A stretch of 64,000 bases of DNA, taken from contig JASCNX010000002.1 in assembly GCA_029968055.1 (NCBI GenBank), forward strand, positions 558,001 to 622,000, read 5' to 3'. Positions 11,950-32,400 of this stretch are shown in pieces. Under the pieces are notes generated by a model that ran no database searches, was not told the origin of the DNA, and was given only the letters and a program-made list of their open reading frames with translations. This DNA is from Xenophilus aerolatus. GTDB taxonomy: Bacteria > Pseudomonadota > Gammaproteobacteria > Burkholderiales > Burkholderiaceae_C. Within the stretch, counting starts at the first letter, position 1, and each line of letters starts with the position of its first letter. The position numbers and the translations under genes were made by a program.

Positions 11950-12864
11950 TCAGCCGGGCGCATCGAAGCCGTGCCGCGCCAGCAGGGGCGCGGCGTCCGG
12001 CCCCAGCAGGAAGTCGCGCCAGGCTCGCGCAGCCGCGGGGCGCGGCGTGTCGCGCAGCAGCACGATCGACAGCTCGTCGCGGAAGTTGCCGGCTTCGGGG
12101 AGCACCACCACGTCGAAGATGTCCGGCATCGCCGCCGCGAGGTAGGTGGCGATGTGCAGGTAGACCGGCCCGGCATCGGCGCGGCCGTCGGCGATCAGCT
12201 GCGGCACCTCGCGGTGGTGGACGAACTGCGAATGCCGTGTCGTGCCCTTGCGCACCACGGCCTCGGTCAGGCCCGCGCCGCCCTGCGCGTCCAGCGTCGC
12301 GCTGTAGGAAGCGAAGGACGTGCCTTCACGTTCCTTCGTCGAGATGGCCACGCGCACGTCGTCGCGCGCCAGGTCCCGCGCCTGCGTGATGCCCAGGGGA
12401 TTGCCGGCCCGCACCAGCAGCGCCACGCCCCGGTTGCGGGCATAGGTCGCGGCGCTCGCCGCATCCTCGATGTGGCCCGCTGCCGCCAGGCGCTGGTGCT
12501 CGCGCGGACCGGCCATGAAGGCATCGGGCCACAGGCGTTGCGGGTCGATCTCGATCACGAAGTTGCCGCTGGCCAGGCGCCCGGACGCCATCGCGTCGAC
12601 CAGCCTGCCCGGGGGCGTGGTCGCATAGAAGATGCGGTCCACGCCGAGGTCGCGCGCGGGGGCGCTGTCCCGGAAGGCCTGCAGCAGCTGCGGCAGCGCG
12701 CGGAACTGGTTGCCCGCCATGAACAGCACCAGGTCCGGGTCCTGGAGGCTGCCGTGGAAATCCAGCAGCCAGTTGGCCTGCGGCACGTCGAAGCGCGTCG
12801 CATCGAGCGGGCCCGCGGGCTCCGGCGGCCAGGGCAGGGCGGGGAAATGCGTGGAGGACATCAT
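11950..12864 (-). CDS. Substrate-binding-domain protein without signal peptide
   Basis: A 304-residue protein with a type-2 periplasmic-binding-protein fold, akin to molybdate/anion-binding domains. Recognisable parts are [39 protein letters not shown] and [20 protein letters not shown], plus a C-terminal domain-closure part [20 protein letters not shown]. The N-terminus ([18 protein letters not shown]) shows no signal peptide or lipobox, so the protein appears cytoplasmic unless the true start is further upstream. ATG codons at 12864 and 12861 are both possible. It converges on the Bug gene (9 bases between stops) and is divergent from the HU gene. Function and ligand unknown. Confidence 0.7.
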   Translation of the reverse strand: MMSSTHFPALPWPPEPAGPLDATRFDVPQANWLLDFHGSLQDPDLVLFMAGNQFRALPQLLQAFRDSAPARDLGVDRIFYATTPPGRLVDAMASGRLASGNFVIEIDPQRLWPDAFMAGPREHQRLAAAGHIEDAASAATYARNRGVALLVRAGNPLGITQARDLARDDVRVAISTKEREGTSFASYSATLDAQGGAGLTEAVVRKGTTRHSQFVHHREVPQLIADGRADAGPVYLHIATYLAAAMPDIFDVVVLPEAGNFRDELSIVLLRDTPRPAAARAWRDFLLGPDAAPLLARHGFDAPG

Positions 12865-13045
12865 TCCAGTCTGCCAGAGCGGGCATGCCATCCGGCACCG
12901 GAGCAACGGGCGAAATGCCGAATCCTTGGCACGCGGGACGAGGGCGTTGCGGCCGGGCCGGCGAAGGGCCGGTGCGGCGGCGACTACACTCGCGCCCCGC
13001 CCGCAGCGTTCCGCCTGCGGGCGTTCTTGCATCCAAGGAGCAATT

Positions 13046-13402
13046 TTGAATCGCGTTGAGTTCATCGAGAAGATCGTCGCCGCACACGGCGTGTCCAAGG
13101 CCGAAGCGGGCCGCATCCTGGAAACCGTGACCAGCACCATCGTCGGTGCGGTGAAGAAGGGCGACAGCGTGTCGCTGGTCGGCTTCGGCACCTTCAAGCA
13201 GGTGTCGCGTGCCGCGCGCACGGGCTTCAACCCCCAGGCCGGCGAGAAGATCAAGATCGCCGCGCAGAAGGTGCCGAAGTTCGTGGCCGGTGCCGCGTTC
13301 AAGGCCGCCGTCGACCCGAAGGCTGCCAAGCGCAAGGCCGACAAGGCCGCTGCCGCCAAACCTGCCAAGAAGGCACCGGCCAAGAAGGCCGCCAAGAAGT
13401 AA
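13046..13402 (+). CDS. HU-type nucleoid protein with lysine/alanine tail
   Basis: A 118-residue HU-family DNA-bending protein. The HU core covers residues 1-~92 ([45 protein letters not shown] turn). A short basic Ala/Lys/Pro tail follows ([15 protein letters not shown]), like the histone-H1-like extensions of some betaproteobacterial HU proteins. The start is a TTG at 13046: the ribosome site AAGGAG (13035-13040) is ideally spaced 5 bases before it and no ATG or GTG fits the conserved N-terminus. It is monocistronic, with a terminator 27 bases after its stop. A -10-like TACACT lies at 12985-12990. Confidence 0.92.
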   Translation: MNRVEFIEKIVAAHGVSKAEAGRILETVTSTIVGAVKKGDSVSLVGFGTFKQVSRAARTGFNPQAGEKIKIAAQKVPKFVAGAAFKAAVDPKAAKRKADKAAAAKPAKKAPAKKAAKK

Positions 13403-13428
13403 CGCATCGGCCCGCGCCGAGCGTTTCG

Positions 13429-13452
13429 AAGGCCCCGTTCCGGGGCCTTTTT
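13429..13452 (+). terminator. Intrinsic terminator after the HU gene
   Basis: AAGGCCCCG (13429-13437), loop TTC, then CGGGGCCTT (13441-13449), running into a T-rich tail to 13452. A 9-bp perfect stem placed 26 bases past the stop codon. Confidence 0.88.
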
Positions 13453-13467
13453 CTTTGGGTACGGCAA

Positions 13468-13500
13468 AGAAAAAAGCCGGTGGCCTTTCGGCCACCGGCT
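13468..13500 (-). terminator. Intrinsic terminator after katG
   Basis: On the minus strand, AGCCGGTGGCC and GGCCACCGGCT (13475-13500) pair over 11 bp with a 4-base loop. They are followed by a T-rich run complementary to aaagaaaaaa (13468-13475). It lies 24 bases beyond the katG stop and back-to-back with the HU terminator. Confidence 0.9.
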
Positions 13501-13524
13501 CTGCGGCTGGATCCGGCGCCGGCC

Positions 13525-15903
<2,379 letters not shown>

Positions 15904-16779
15904 TCAGTCGCAGAAGCCCGCGAAGCCCTCGGCGGGCTCGAAGCGTCGGCCGCGCACGAACAGGCGCAGCGGGCCCGGCATGACGCGCGTCGCCTCGGCA
16001 TGCAGCGGGTCGCCCGGGTAGGCCATGGTGGTCACGCCATCGACCTGGCAGACATGGGGGCGCACCAGGTGCGGCGCGCGGGCATCGGTCTGCGCCAGCA
16101 GCGTGGCGACGTCGGGCGCGCGGCTGAGCTGAGCCAGGCTCATGATCTGGGGCGGCACGAGCACGATGACGCCGTCCCAGTAGCGCTGCAGCGCATCGCG
16201 CGGGCGCAGCCACGCGCTGTGCACGGCCTCGTGGTTGTCGTGCGTGGCGTTCTGGCCCTCGGGCAGCGCGGCGACGAAGAAGCGCGTGTCGAAGCGCTTG
16301 CCCGGCGACGAGACCGAGTTCTCCGGCGTGATCCAGCGCGAAAAGGGCCGCAGCGCGGCCGTGGCCAGCCGCAGGTCCAGGCGGGCGAGCAACGCGTCGA
16401 AGGCTTCGGCGGGCGGTGCCGCGAGTGCGCGGGCCCGTGTGCCCGCGTCGGCGTCGGCAAAGAGCACGCGGCATTCCTCGAAGGCCTCGCGCACGGCCGC
16501 GACGTGCAGGGCCGCCGCCGCGGTGGCGTCCAGGCCGGGCTCGTGCAGACGCACGCGCAAGGTCTCGGGCGGCAGGTCCAGCCGCGCGTGCAGCGCGGGG
16601 GCCGCATCGGCGGCATCGACCTTGCCGCCCGGGAAGACGTAGGAGCCGCCATGCACGTCGGAGCCGGCATGCCGCTGGATCATGAAGACCTCCAGCCCCG
16701 CGGGCCCGTCGCGCACCATCAGCACGGTGGCGGAGGCGCGGATGGCCACCGGGGGCGACGAGGGATCGGGGCTGGGCAT
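15904..16779 (-). CDS. Nudix hydrolase (NUDT19/CoA-type insertion in the Nudix box)
   Basis: A 291-residue Nudix protein. The N-terminal half has the strand ATVLMVRDGPAGLEVFMIQR and GGSYVFPGGKVDAAD. The metal-binding REAFEECRVLFA lies about 40 residues later; a spacer splits the Nudix box, as in NUDT19-like and CoA-diphosphatase-like relatives. The ATG at 16779 is supported by CAGGAG six bases upstream on the minus strand; the frame is open a further 45 bases. It lies upstream of katG on the same strand with 135 bases between, so katG probably has its own promoter. Substrate unknown. Confidence 0.82.
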   Translation of the reverse strand: MPSPDPSSPPVAIRASATVLMVRDGPAGLEVFMIQRHAGSDVHGGSYVFPGGKVDAADAAPALHARLDLPPETLRVRLHEPGLDATAAAALHVAAVREAFEECRVLFADADAGTRARALAAPPAEAFDALLARLDLRLATAALRPFSRWITPENSVSSPGKRFDTRFFVAALPEGQNATHDNHEAVHSAWLRPRDALQRYWDGVIVLVPPQIMSLAQLSRAPDVATLLAQTDARAPHLVRPHVCQVDGVTTMAYPGDPLHAEATRVMPGPLRLFVRGRRFEPAEGFAGFCD

Positions 16780-16974
16780 GCGGTCTCCTGGGCGGCCGAC
16801 GAGGGCAGCGGGGGCATTCTGCATGGCGTGCGCAGGGCGCCCTGACGCGTCGGCGTCTGCCGCCGGTGCGGCCCGCGCGCCGTCCTCGTGCGCGCTTCGC
16901 AGCGCCGTCCTACATGCTGCACCGCCGCATCCTTCTAAGTTCCTCCTATCACGCGCCCATCAGCCAAGGAACCC

Positions 16975-19101
<2,127 letters not shown>

Positions 19102-19291
19102 GCCGCCGCACGGGCGCCGGGGGCCGCCACGCCGCCGGCCCGCCGCGCCCGTGCGCGCTGCGCCGCGGCCCTGCGCCGGGCGCGTGCGCCGACCTGCCCA
19201 CCAGGGGCGTCGTCCGACAGGCCTCTCAGGCGAACCCCGCCGCGTGCCCGCGCGGCGGCGCCCTATAACCGGGTTCTGTCCCTTCCGTCCC

Positions 19292-21175
19292 ATGCCGATC
19301 AGCCACGCCCCTCTTTCGCCCGCCGACCTGCACCTCTTCCGGGAGGGCACGCACACGCGCCTGCACGAACGCCTGGGCGCGCACCTGCAGCCTCGCGGCG
19401 GCGTGCACTTCGCCGTCTGGGCGCCCAACGCGCGCCAGGTGCACGTGATCGGCGACTGGAACTACTGGAGCGACGCCGACCCGCTGCAGGCGCGCGAGGA
19501 CGGCAGCGGCATCTGGGAAGGCACGGTGGCCCAGGCCCAGCCGGGGCAGACCTACAAGTACCGCATCGTCGGCCCGCAGGGGCAGACGCTCGAGAAGGCC
19601 GACCCCTTCGCCTTCCAGACCGAGCTGCCGCCGGCCACCGCCTCGCGCATCTGGGGCGGTGCCCACGCCTGGACCGACGCCGAATGGATGGTGGGGCGGG
19701 CCGCGCGCAACGCGCTCGATGCGCCGATGGCCATCTACGAGGTGCACCCCGGCTCCTGGCAGCGGCAGGACGGCGAGTTCCTGGGCTGGCGCGAGCTGGC
19801 GACGCGGCTGGCCGCCTACGTGAAGGACATGGGCTTCACGCACGTCGAGCTGATGCCGGTCACCGAACACCCCTTCTACGGGTCGTGGGGCTACCAGACC
19901 ACCGGCTACTTCGCGCCCACCGCGCGCTATGGCACGCCCGAGGACTTCATGGCCTTCGTCGACCACCTGCACCGGCAGGACATCGGCGTGATCCTCGACT
20001 GGGTGCCCTCGCACTTTCCGACCGATGCCCATGGCCTGGCGCAGTTCGACGGCACGTACCTGTACGAGCATGCCGACCCGCGCCAGGGCTTCCACCCCGA
20101 ATGGAACTCGGCCATCTTCAACTACGGCCGGAACGAGGTGCGCAGCTTCCTGCTCTCTTCGGCGATGTACTGGCTGGAGCATTTCCACATCGACGGGCTG
20201 CGCGTGGACGCGGTGGCCTCGATGCTCTACCTCGACTACGCGCGCGGGCCGGGCCAGTGGATTCCCAACGTGCACGGTGGCCGCGAGAACCTGGAGGCGG
20301 TGCACTTCGTGCGCGAGCTCAACCGCGCCGTCTACCGCGACCATCCCGACACCTTCACCGTGGCCGAGGAGTCCACCGCCTGGCCGATGGTCTCGCGCCC
20401 CACCGAGATGGGCGGGCTGGGCTTCGGCATGAAGTGGAACATGGGCTGGATGCACGACACGCTGGCCTACCTCAAGGAGGAGCCGGTGCACCGGCGCTGG
20501 CACCACCACCGCATGACCTTCTCGCTGGTCTATGCCTTCAACGAGAACTTCGTGCTGCCGCTCTCGCACGACGAGGTGGTGCACGGCAAGGGCTCGCTGG
20601 TCAACAAGATGCCGGGCGACGACTGGCAGCAGTTCGCCAACCTGCGTGCCATGTTCGGCTACATGTGGGCGCATCCGGGCAAGAAGCTGCTCTTCATGGG
20701 CGGCGAGTTCGGCCAGCGCCGCGAGTGGACGCACGACGGCGAGCTCGAGTGGTGGGTCACCGGACTGCCGGGCCATGGCGGCACGCAGCGGCTGGTGCGG
20801 CAACTCAACGAGGCGCTGCGCAGCGAGCCGGCGCTCTACCAGCTCGACTTCTCGGGCGAGGGTTTCGAATGGATCGAGGCCGACGATGCCGAGCGCAGCG
20901 TCTACGCCTTCGTGCGCAAGGGCCGCGACGGCGCGCCGCCGGTGCTGGTGGTGAGCAACTTCACGCCCGTGCCGCGCGAGAACTACCGCCTGGGCGTGCC
21001 GCGCGCCGGCCGCTGGAGCGAGATCGTCAACAGCGACGCGCGCGAGTTCGACGGCTCCGGCTGGGGCAACCTGGGTGCCGTCGACACGGCGCCGGTGCCC
21101 TCGCACGGCCGACCGCAGTCGCTGGTGCTGTCGCTGCCGCCCCTGTCCACGCTGTACCTGAAAGGGCCGGCCTGA
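19292..21175 (+). CDS. glgB: 1,4-alpha-glucan branching enzyme
   Basis: A 627-residue GH13 branching enzyme that creates the alpha-1,6 branch points of glycogen. The CBM48 domain is near the N-terminus ([20 protein letters not shown]). The catalytic residues are D306 in [11 protein letters not shown]359 in TVAEEST and D427 in [12 protein letters not shown]. Compared with the ~730-residue E. coli enzyme it lacks the extra N1 domain and resembles the shorter ~630-residue forms. It starts at 19292 ([10 protein letters not shown]). It lies 81 bases upstream of glgE, its expected partner in the maltose-1-phosphate route. Confidence 0.95.
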   Translation: MPISHAPLSPADLHLFREGTHTRLHERLGAHLQPRGGVHFAVWAPNARQVHVIGDWNYWSDADPLQAREDGSGIWEGTVAQAQPGQTYKYRIVGPQGQTLEKADPFAFQTELPPATASRIWGGAHAWTDAEWMVGRAARNALDAPMAIYEVHPGSWQRQDGEFLGWRELATRLAAYVKDMGFTHVELMPVTEHPFYGSWGYQTTGYFAPTARYGTPEDFMAFVDHLHRQDIGVILDWVPSHFPTDAHGLAQFDGTYLYEHADPRQGFHPEWNSAIFNYGRNEVRSFLLSSAMYWLEHFHIDGLRVDAVASMLYLDYARGPGQWIPNVHGGRENLEAVHFVRELNRAVYRDHPDTFTVAEESTAWPMVSRPTEMGGLGFGMKWNMGWMHDTLAYLKEEPVHRRWHHHRMTFSLVYAFNENFVLPLSHDEVVHGKGSLVNKMPGDDWQQFANLRAMFGYMWAHPGKKLLFMGGEFGQRREWTHDGELEWWVTGLPGHGGTQRLVRQLNEALRSEPALYQLDFSGEGFEWIEADDAERSVYAFVRKGRDGAPPVLVVSNFTPVPRENYRLGVPRAGRWSEIVNSDAREFDGSGWGNLGAVDTAPVPSHGRPQSLVLSLPPLSTLYLKGPA

Positions 21176-21256
21176 GGCGCTTGGCACCGGCCCGGGCATC
21201 GTTCATGCTCCGGGGCGACCGTGCACCGGGGCGGCCCATCCACGAGACCTGATGAC

Positions 21257-23299
<2,043 letters not shown>

Positions 23300-23327
23300 A
23301 CGACAAGAACGAAGGATTGGAGGCCGC

Positions 23328-26677
<3,350 letters not shown>

Positions 26678-26681
<4 letters not shown>

Positions 26682-27550
26682 ACGATTTCGGCTTTCACCT
26701 GGAACCGGTGCGCGCGATGCTGTTCCAGATCGGCGCCTTCATTCCGCGCCTGCTGTTCGCGGCGCTCATCGTGGTGGCCGGCTGGCTCATCGCCAAGGTG
26801 GTGCGCTTCGCCGTGACGCGGGCCCTGCGCGCCATCAACTTCCCGGTGCTCACCGAGCGTGCGGGGCTCGACGGCTTCCTGCGCCAGGGCGGCATGAAGA
26901 TCGACACCACCGGCGTGGTGGGGGTGCTGGCGTACTGGGTCGTCATCCTGGCGGCGCTGATCGTCGCCTTCAACGGGCTGGGCCTGACCTACGTGACCGA
27001 CCTGCTGGGCCGGGTGGTCTGGTTCGTGCCCAACATCTTCGTGGCGCTGCTGGTGCTGGCCTTCGGCTCGTACTTCGCGCGCTTCGTCGGCGACGCGGTG
27101 CTCACCTACTGCCGCAACGTCGGCGTGCGCGACGCCTTCTTCTTCTCCAAGGTGGCGCAGTACGCGGTGCTGGTCTTCGTGATCCTGATCGCGCTGGACC
27201 AGGTCAAGGTGGGCGGCGACATCGTGCGCGAGAGCTTCATCGTGATCCTCGCCGGCTTCGTGTTCGCCATCGCGCTGGCCTTCGGCCTCGCGGGCAAGGA
27301 CTGGGCGGCGCGCCGCATCGACGAATGGCTGCCGCGCGACGGCCTGCCGGGCGACGGCGTGCCGCCGCCCGCGCCGACGCCCGGCGAGCGCGCCGCGCGG
27401 GCCGGCGAGAGCCTGGCCGAGGAAGCGGCCGCCGCCCCGGTGGACGCGCTGGCGGGCACCGACGAGTCGCTGCGCGCAGCCGCGCCGCGGCGCAGCGGTG
27501 GCGAGCCGCTGATTCCCCGGCGCCCGGGCGACCCGCCGCCACCCATCTGA
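26678..27550 (+). CDS. Small-conductance channel-like membrane protein (conserved TM helix family)
   Basis: A 290-residue inner-membrane protein with about five predicted helices (residues ~18-40, 78-100, 112-134, 156-174, 184-206). A hydrophilic C-terminal tail rich in Ala, Pro and Glu follows. Repeated elements such as [20 protein letters not shown] and [20 protein letters not shown] resemble the 'conserved TM helix' family related to MscS channels. The large MscS beta-domain is absent. It starts inside the treS stop codon (ATGA) and ends 30 bases before treZ, so it is co-expressed with trehalose enzymes. Ion or solute release during osmotic change is an inference from context. Confidence 0.72.
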
Positions 27551-27580
27551 TCCCCGTCCGTTTTTTTCCGAAAGTTCTCC

Positions 27581-29449
27581 ATGAAAACCCATGGCTCGGC
27601 CATGCGCTTCGGCCCGACCGTGCTCGACGGCGGCGGCGTGCGATTCGCCCTCTGGGCGCCCGGCATCGACGTGCTCGACGGCGTCCGCCTGGAACGCCGC
27701 CTGCCCGGCAGCGACGACGACGCGCGCTGGGACGCGCAGCCGATGGTGCCGCGCAGCGGCGGCTGGTACGAGCTCGATGCGCCCGACGCGCTGCCGGGCG
27801 AGCTGTACCGCTTCGCGCTGCCCGATGGCCTGCGCGTGCCCGACCCGGCTTCGCGCGCCAACCCCGACGACGTCCACGGCCCAAGCGAGGTCGTCGACCC
27901 GGCGGCCTACGCGTGGAAGGACGCGGCCTGGCGCGGCCGCCCCTGGTCCGAGGCCGTGATCTATGAACTGCACGTGGGCACCTTCACGCCCGAGGGCACC
28001 TTCGAGGCCGCGCGCCGGCGCCTGCCGGAGCTCGCCGCGCTGGGCATCACCGCGGTGGAACTGATGCCCGTGGCCGACTTTCCCGGCCGGCGCAACTGGG
28101 GCTACGACGGCGTGCTGCTCTTCGCGCCCGACAGCGCCTACGGCCGGCCCGACGAGCTGCGCGCCCTCGTCGACGAGGCGCACGCGCTCGGCCTCATGGT
28201 GCTGCTCGACGTGGTCTACAACCACTTCGGCCCCGAAGGCAACTACCTGCACGCCTACTGCCCGGCCTTCTTCAACCCGGCCCACAAGACGCCCTGGGGC
28301 GCGGCCATCAACTTCGACGGCGAAGGCCGCGAGGCGGTGCGCGCCTTCTTCATCCAGAACGCGCTGTACTGGATCGAGGAATTCCACTTCGACGGCCTGC
28401 GGCTCGATGCGGTGCACGCCATCCGCGACGACTCCGACGAGCACATCGTGGCGGCGATCTGCCGGGCGCTGCGCGAGGGCCCGGGGCGCGAGCGCGCGCT
28501 GCACATCGTGCTGGAGAACGACCTCAACCAGGCCCGCTTCCTCGGGCGCGATCCGCAAGGCATCGCCGAGGTCGCGACCGCGCAGTGGAACGACGACCTG
28601 CACCATGCGGCGCACGTGCTGCTCACCGGCGAGACCGACGGCTACTACCTCGACTTCGCCGAGGAGCCTGCCGAGCAGTTCGGCCGCGCGCTGGCGCAGG
28701 GCTTTCTCTACACCGGCCAGGCCTCGGCCTTCCGCAGCGGCGAGCGCCGCGGTGAAGACCCATCGGGCCTGCCGCACGGCGCCTTCGTCTCCTTCCTGCA
28801 GACGCACGACCAGGTCGGCAACCGGGCCTTCGGCGACCGCATCGACGCGCTGGCCGACTCGGCGCGCGTGCAGGGCGCGCGCGCCGCGGTGCTGCTGTCG
28901 CCCCACGCGCCGATGCTCTTCATGGGCGAGGAGTTCGCGGCGACTTCGCCCTTCCTGTACTTCTGCGATTTCGGGCCCGAGCTGGCCGAGGCGGTGTCGC
29001 GCGGCCGGCGCGAGGAGTTCGGCCGCTTCGCCGCCTTCGAGAACGAGGCCGCACTGGCGCAGATCCCCGACCCGAATGCGCCGTCCACCTTCGAGGCCTC
29101 GCGGCTGAACGCCGGCGAGGCGCAGGGCGGCATGCACGCCCGGGCCCTGGAAGACACCCGCGCCGTGCTCGCCGTGCGTGCAAGAGAGATCGCGCCGCGG
29201 CTGCCCTCGCGGCCGGGCAGCGGGCGCTGGCACACGCAAGGGCAGGTGCTGTACCTGCAGTGGCTGCTCGACGGCGGCAGCGCACCGGCGCACCTGCAGC
29301 TGGTGCTCAACCTCGGCACCGAGCCTGCGCACGCTGCGGCGCCCCCCGGCCGCGCCATCTACGAGCGCGCCTGCCAGGTGGAGGCCGGTGGCCTGCACCT
29401 CGGCCCGGGCGGACTGCGCGTGGCCATCGAGGACGCTGCGCATGCTTGA
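27581..29449 (+). CDS. treZ: Malto-oligosyltrehalose trehalohydrolase
   Basis: A 622-residue GH13 enzyme that releases trehalose from the end of maltooligosyl-trehalose made by TreY. After an N-terminal beta domain (RFGPTVLDGGGVRFALWAPG) comes the barrel: D276 in DGLRLDAVHAI, E312 in HIVLENDLNQ and D410 in LQTHDQVGN. The segment YNHFGPEGNYL and IYELHVGTFTPEGTF are characteristic of TreZ. It starts at 27581; a second ATG at 27602 (MRFGPT) is a close alternative. Its end overlaps the malQ-treY start by 8 bases, so the two steps of the TreYZ route are coupled. Confidence 0.94.
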   Translation: MKTHGSAMRFGPTVLDGGGVRFALWAPGIDVLDGVRLERRLPGSDDDARWDAQPMVPRSGGWYELDAPDALPGELYRFALPDGLRVPDPASRANPDDVHGPSEVVDPAAYAWKDAAWRGRPWSEAVIYELHVGTFTPEGTFEAARRRLPELAALGITAVELMPVADFPGRRNWGYDGVLLFAPDSAYGRPDELRALVDEAHALGLMVLLDVVYNHFGPEGNYLHAYCPAFFNPAHKTPWGAAINFDGEGREAVRAFFIQNALYWIEEFHFDGLRLDAVHAIRDDSDEHIVAAICRALREGPGRERALHIVLENDLNQARFLGRDPQGIAEVATAQWNDDLHHAAHVLLTGETDGYYLDFAEEPAEQFGRALAQGFLYTGQASAFRSGERRGEDPSGLPHGAFVSFLQTHDQVGNRAFGDRIDALADSARVQGARAAVLLSPHAPMLFMGEEFAATSPFLYFCDFGPELAEAVSRGRREEFGRFAAFENEAALAQIPDPNAPSTFEASRLNAGEAQGGMHARALEDTRAVLAVRAREIAPRLPSRPGSGRWHTQGQVLYLQWLLDGGSAPAHLQLVLNLGTEPAHAAAPPGRAIYERACQVEAGGLHLGPGGLRVAIEDAAHA

Positions 29450-32400
29450 GGCCCTGCACCGCGCCTGCCTGCGGGCCGGCATCGCCACCTACTACCACGA
29501 CGTCTGGGGCCGGCGGGTCGAGGTCGCGCCGGACCGGCTGGCCGTGCTGCTGGCCGAATTCGGCTTCGGCAGCCACGCGCCGGACGATGCGCCGGCCTGG
29601 GAGGCCGAGCTCGCCGCCCGCGAGGCCGCGCAGTGGCGGCGTGCGCTGCCACCCGTGCAGCTCGTGCACGCCGGCGAGCCGCTGCGGCTGCCGCTGCGCC
29701 TGCCGGCCGACCTGGCGCACGCCGACTGGTCGCTGACCGACGAGCAGGGCGGGGTCTTGCGCGGCAGCCTCGCCCTCGGCGGCATGGAGGAGCGCGAGCG
29801 CCGCGAGCTGGACGGGCAATGGATCACCGAGCGCGTGGCGACGATCGCCGACGCGCTGCCCATGGGCTACCACCGGCTGCGCATCGAGGGCCGGCCGGAA
29901 GAGGCCCTGGTCATCGCCGCGCCGGCGCGCTGCTACGTGCCCGGCCAGGACGAGGGCGGCGCGCCCGAGCCGCGCCACTGGGGCATCGCGGTGCAGCTGT
30001 ACGGCCTGCGGTCCGCGCGGCAGTGGGGCATCGGCGACTTCGGCGACCTGGCCGCGCTGGCGGCGCCCGCCGCGCGGCTGGGTGCGCAGGCGATCGGGCT
30101 CAACCCGCTGCACGCCCTGTTCCCGCACGAGCCGGGCAAGCGCAGCCCCTACAGCCCCTCGTCGCGCCTGCACCTGAACCTGCTGTACATCGACGTCGAG
30201 GCGGCGCCGGGCTACCGGCGCAGCGCGGCAGCGCAGCAGCGCGTGGCGTCGCCCGAATTCCAGGCCCGGCTGGCGGCCCTGCGGGAGGCGGCGCTGGTCG
30301 ACCATGACGGCGTGGCGGCGGCCAAGCTGGAGGTGCTGGCCCTGGTGCATGCCGACTTCGCCGCCGCTTCGCCGGCCGCGGGCGATCCGGCCCAGGCCGA
30401 GCGCGAGGACTACCGCGCCTTCGTCGCGTCGCGCGGCGAGGCGCTGCAGCGGCATGCGCTCTTCGACGCCCTGCAGACGCATTTCCATGCGCTGGACCCC
30501 GAAGCCTGGGGCTGGCCCGTGTGGCCCGAGGGCTTCCAGTCGCCCGGGACGGCGCAGGTGCGCGCCTTCGCCGCCGAGCATGGAGCGCGCGTGGATTTCT
30601 TCGCCTGGCTGCAGTGGGTGGCCGACGCGCAACTGCAGGCGGCCGCGGCCCGCTGCCGCGCGGAGGGCCTGGGCATCGGCCTGTACCTCGACCAGGCGGT
30701 GTCGGTCGACCGCTACGGCTCCGACGCCTGGGGCGCGCGCACGGTGCTGGCCACCGGTGCCAGCGTGGGTGCGCCGCCGGACGAATTCAACCCGCTCGGC
30801 CAGGACTGGGGGCTGCCGCCGCTGAAACCCGTGGCACTGCGCGAGACGGGCTATGCGCTCTTCATCGACACCCTGCGTGCCGGCATGCGGGGCGCGGGCG
30901 CGTTGCGCATCGACCATGTGATGGGCCTCACCCGCCTGTTCTGCATGCCGCCCGGCGCCACGCCCGCCGAGGGCGCGTACGTGCACTACCCGGCCGAGGA
31001 AATGCTGGCCATCGTCGCGCTGGAGAGCCAGCGCCACCGGTGCATGGTGATCGGCGAGGACCTGGGCACGGTGTCCGACGAGACGCGGCATTTGCTGCAG
31101 CGCTTCGGGCTGCTGTCGTACCGGCTGCTGTACTTCGAGCGCGACGGCGCGGCCTTCAAGCCGCCGCAGGCATACCCGCGCGAAGCGCTCGCCGCGGTGA
31201 GCACCCACGACCTGGCCACGCTGCAGGGCTGGTGGAGCTCGACCGACCTGCAGGAGCGCATCCGGCTGGGCCTGTTCCCGCGCGAGGCGCTGGCCCTGCA
31301 GCAGCTGGCGGACCGCGCGGCGGAGCGCGCCCAGCTCGTGCTGGCGCTGCAGCAGGCCGGCTTGCTCGACGCCGAGGCGGTGGCCCGCGCGCTCGGCGCG
31401 GGCGTGCTGGATGCCGAGGCCTGCGCGGCGGTGCACCGCTACCTGGCGCAGACCCCCGCCCGGCTGATGATGGTGCAGGCCGAGGACCTGCTGGGCGAGC
31501 GCGAGCAGGCCAACATGCCGGGAACGCTCGACGCCCATCCCAACTGGCGCCGCCGCCTGTCGCTGCCGGCCGAACGCTGGCCCGCCGACGAGCGCGCGTG
31601 CGCCATGGCCGCCGCCGTGGCGCAGGAGCGGCCCACGCGCACGGATGCGGCGGGCGCGGCCGAACGCACGCGCATCCCGCGGGCGACCTACCGCCTGCAG
31701 TTCCACGAGGAGTTCACCTTCGACGACGCCATCGCCGTGCTGCCGTATCTCGCGCGGTTGGGCATCAGCCACGTGTACTGCTCGCCGATCCAGCGCGCCC
31801 GGCCGGGCAGCCGGCACGGCTACGACGTGGTGGCGCACGACGAGATCAATCCCGAGCTCGGCGGCTTCGAGGGCTTCGCGCGCTTCACCCGCGCGCTGCA
31901 GGACCTCGGCATGGGCCAGCTGCTCGACCTCGTGCCCAACCACATGGGCGTGCTGGGCGCCGACAACCCCTGGTGGCTCGACGTGCTGGAGAACGGCGAG
32001 GACTCGGCCTACGCCCGCTACTTCGACATCGAGTGGCAGCCGCTGGACGCCGACCTGGCGGGCAAGGTGTTGCTGCCCGTGCTGGGCGACGGCTACGGCG
32101 CCATCCTCGACCGCGGCGAGCTGAAGCTCGCCCTTGACGACACGCGCGGTGCGCTGTCGATCCGCTACCACGAGCACCGCTTCCCCCTGGCGCCGGCCAG
32201 CTACGCCGAGGTGCTGCGCTGGGCCGAAGGGCTGGTCGACGACGCGCAGGTGCAGGCCGCCTTCGCCAGCATCGGCCACGCCTTCGCGCACCTGCCGCGC
32301 GGCGACGCGGCGCGCGAGGTGCGCGCCCGCGAGCAGGCGATGGCGCACGCGCGGCTGGTGGAACTGCTGGACGGCCAGGCCGCCGCCGCGCCGGCGCTGC

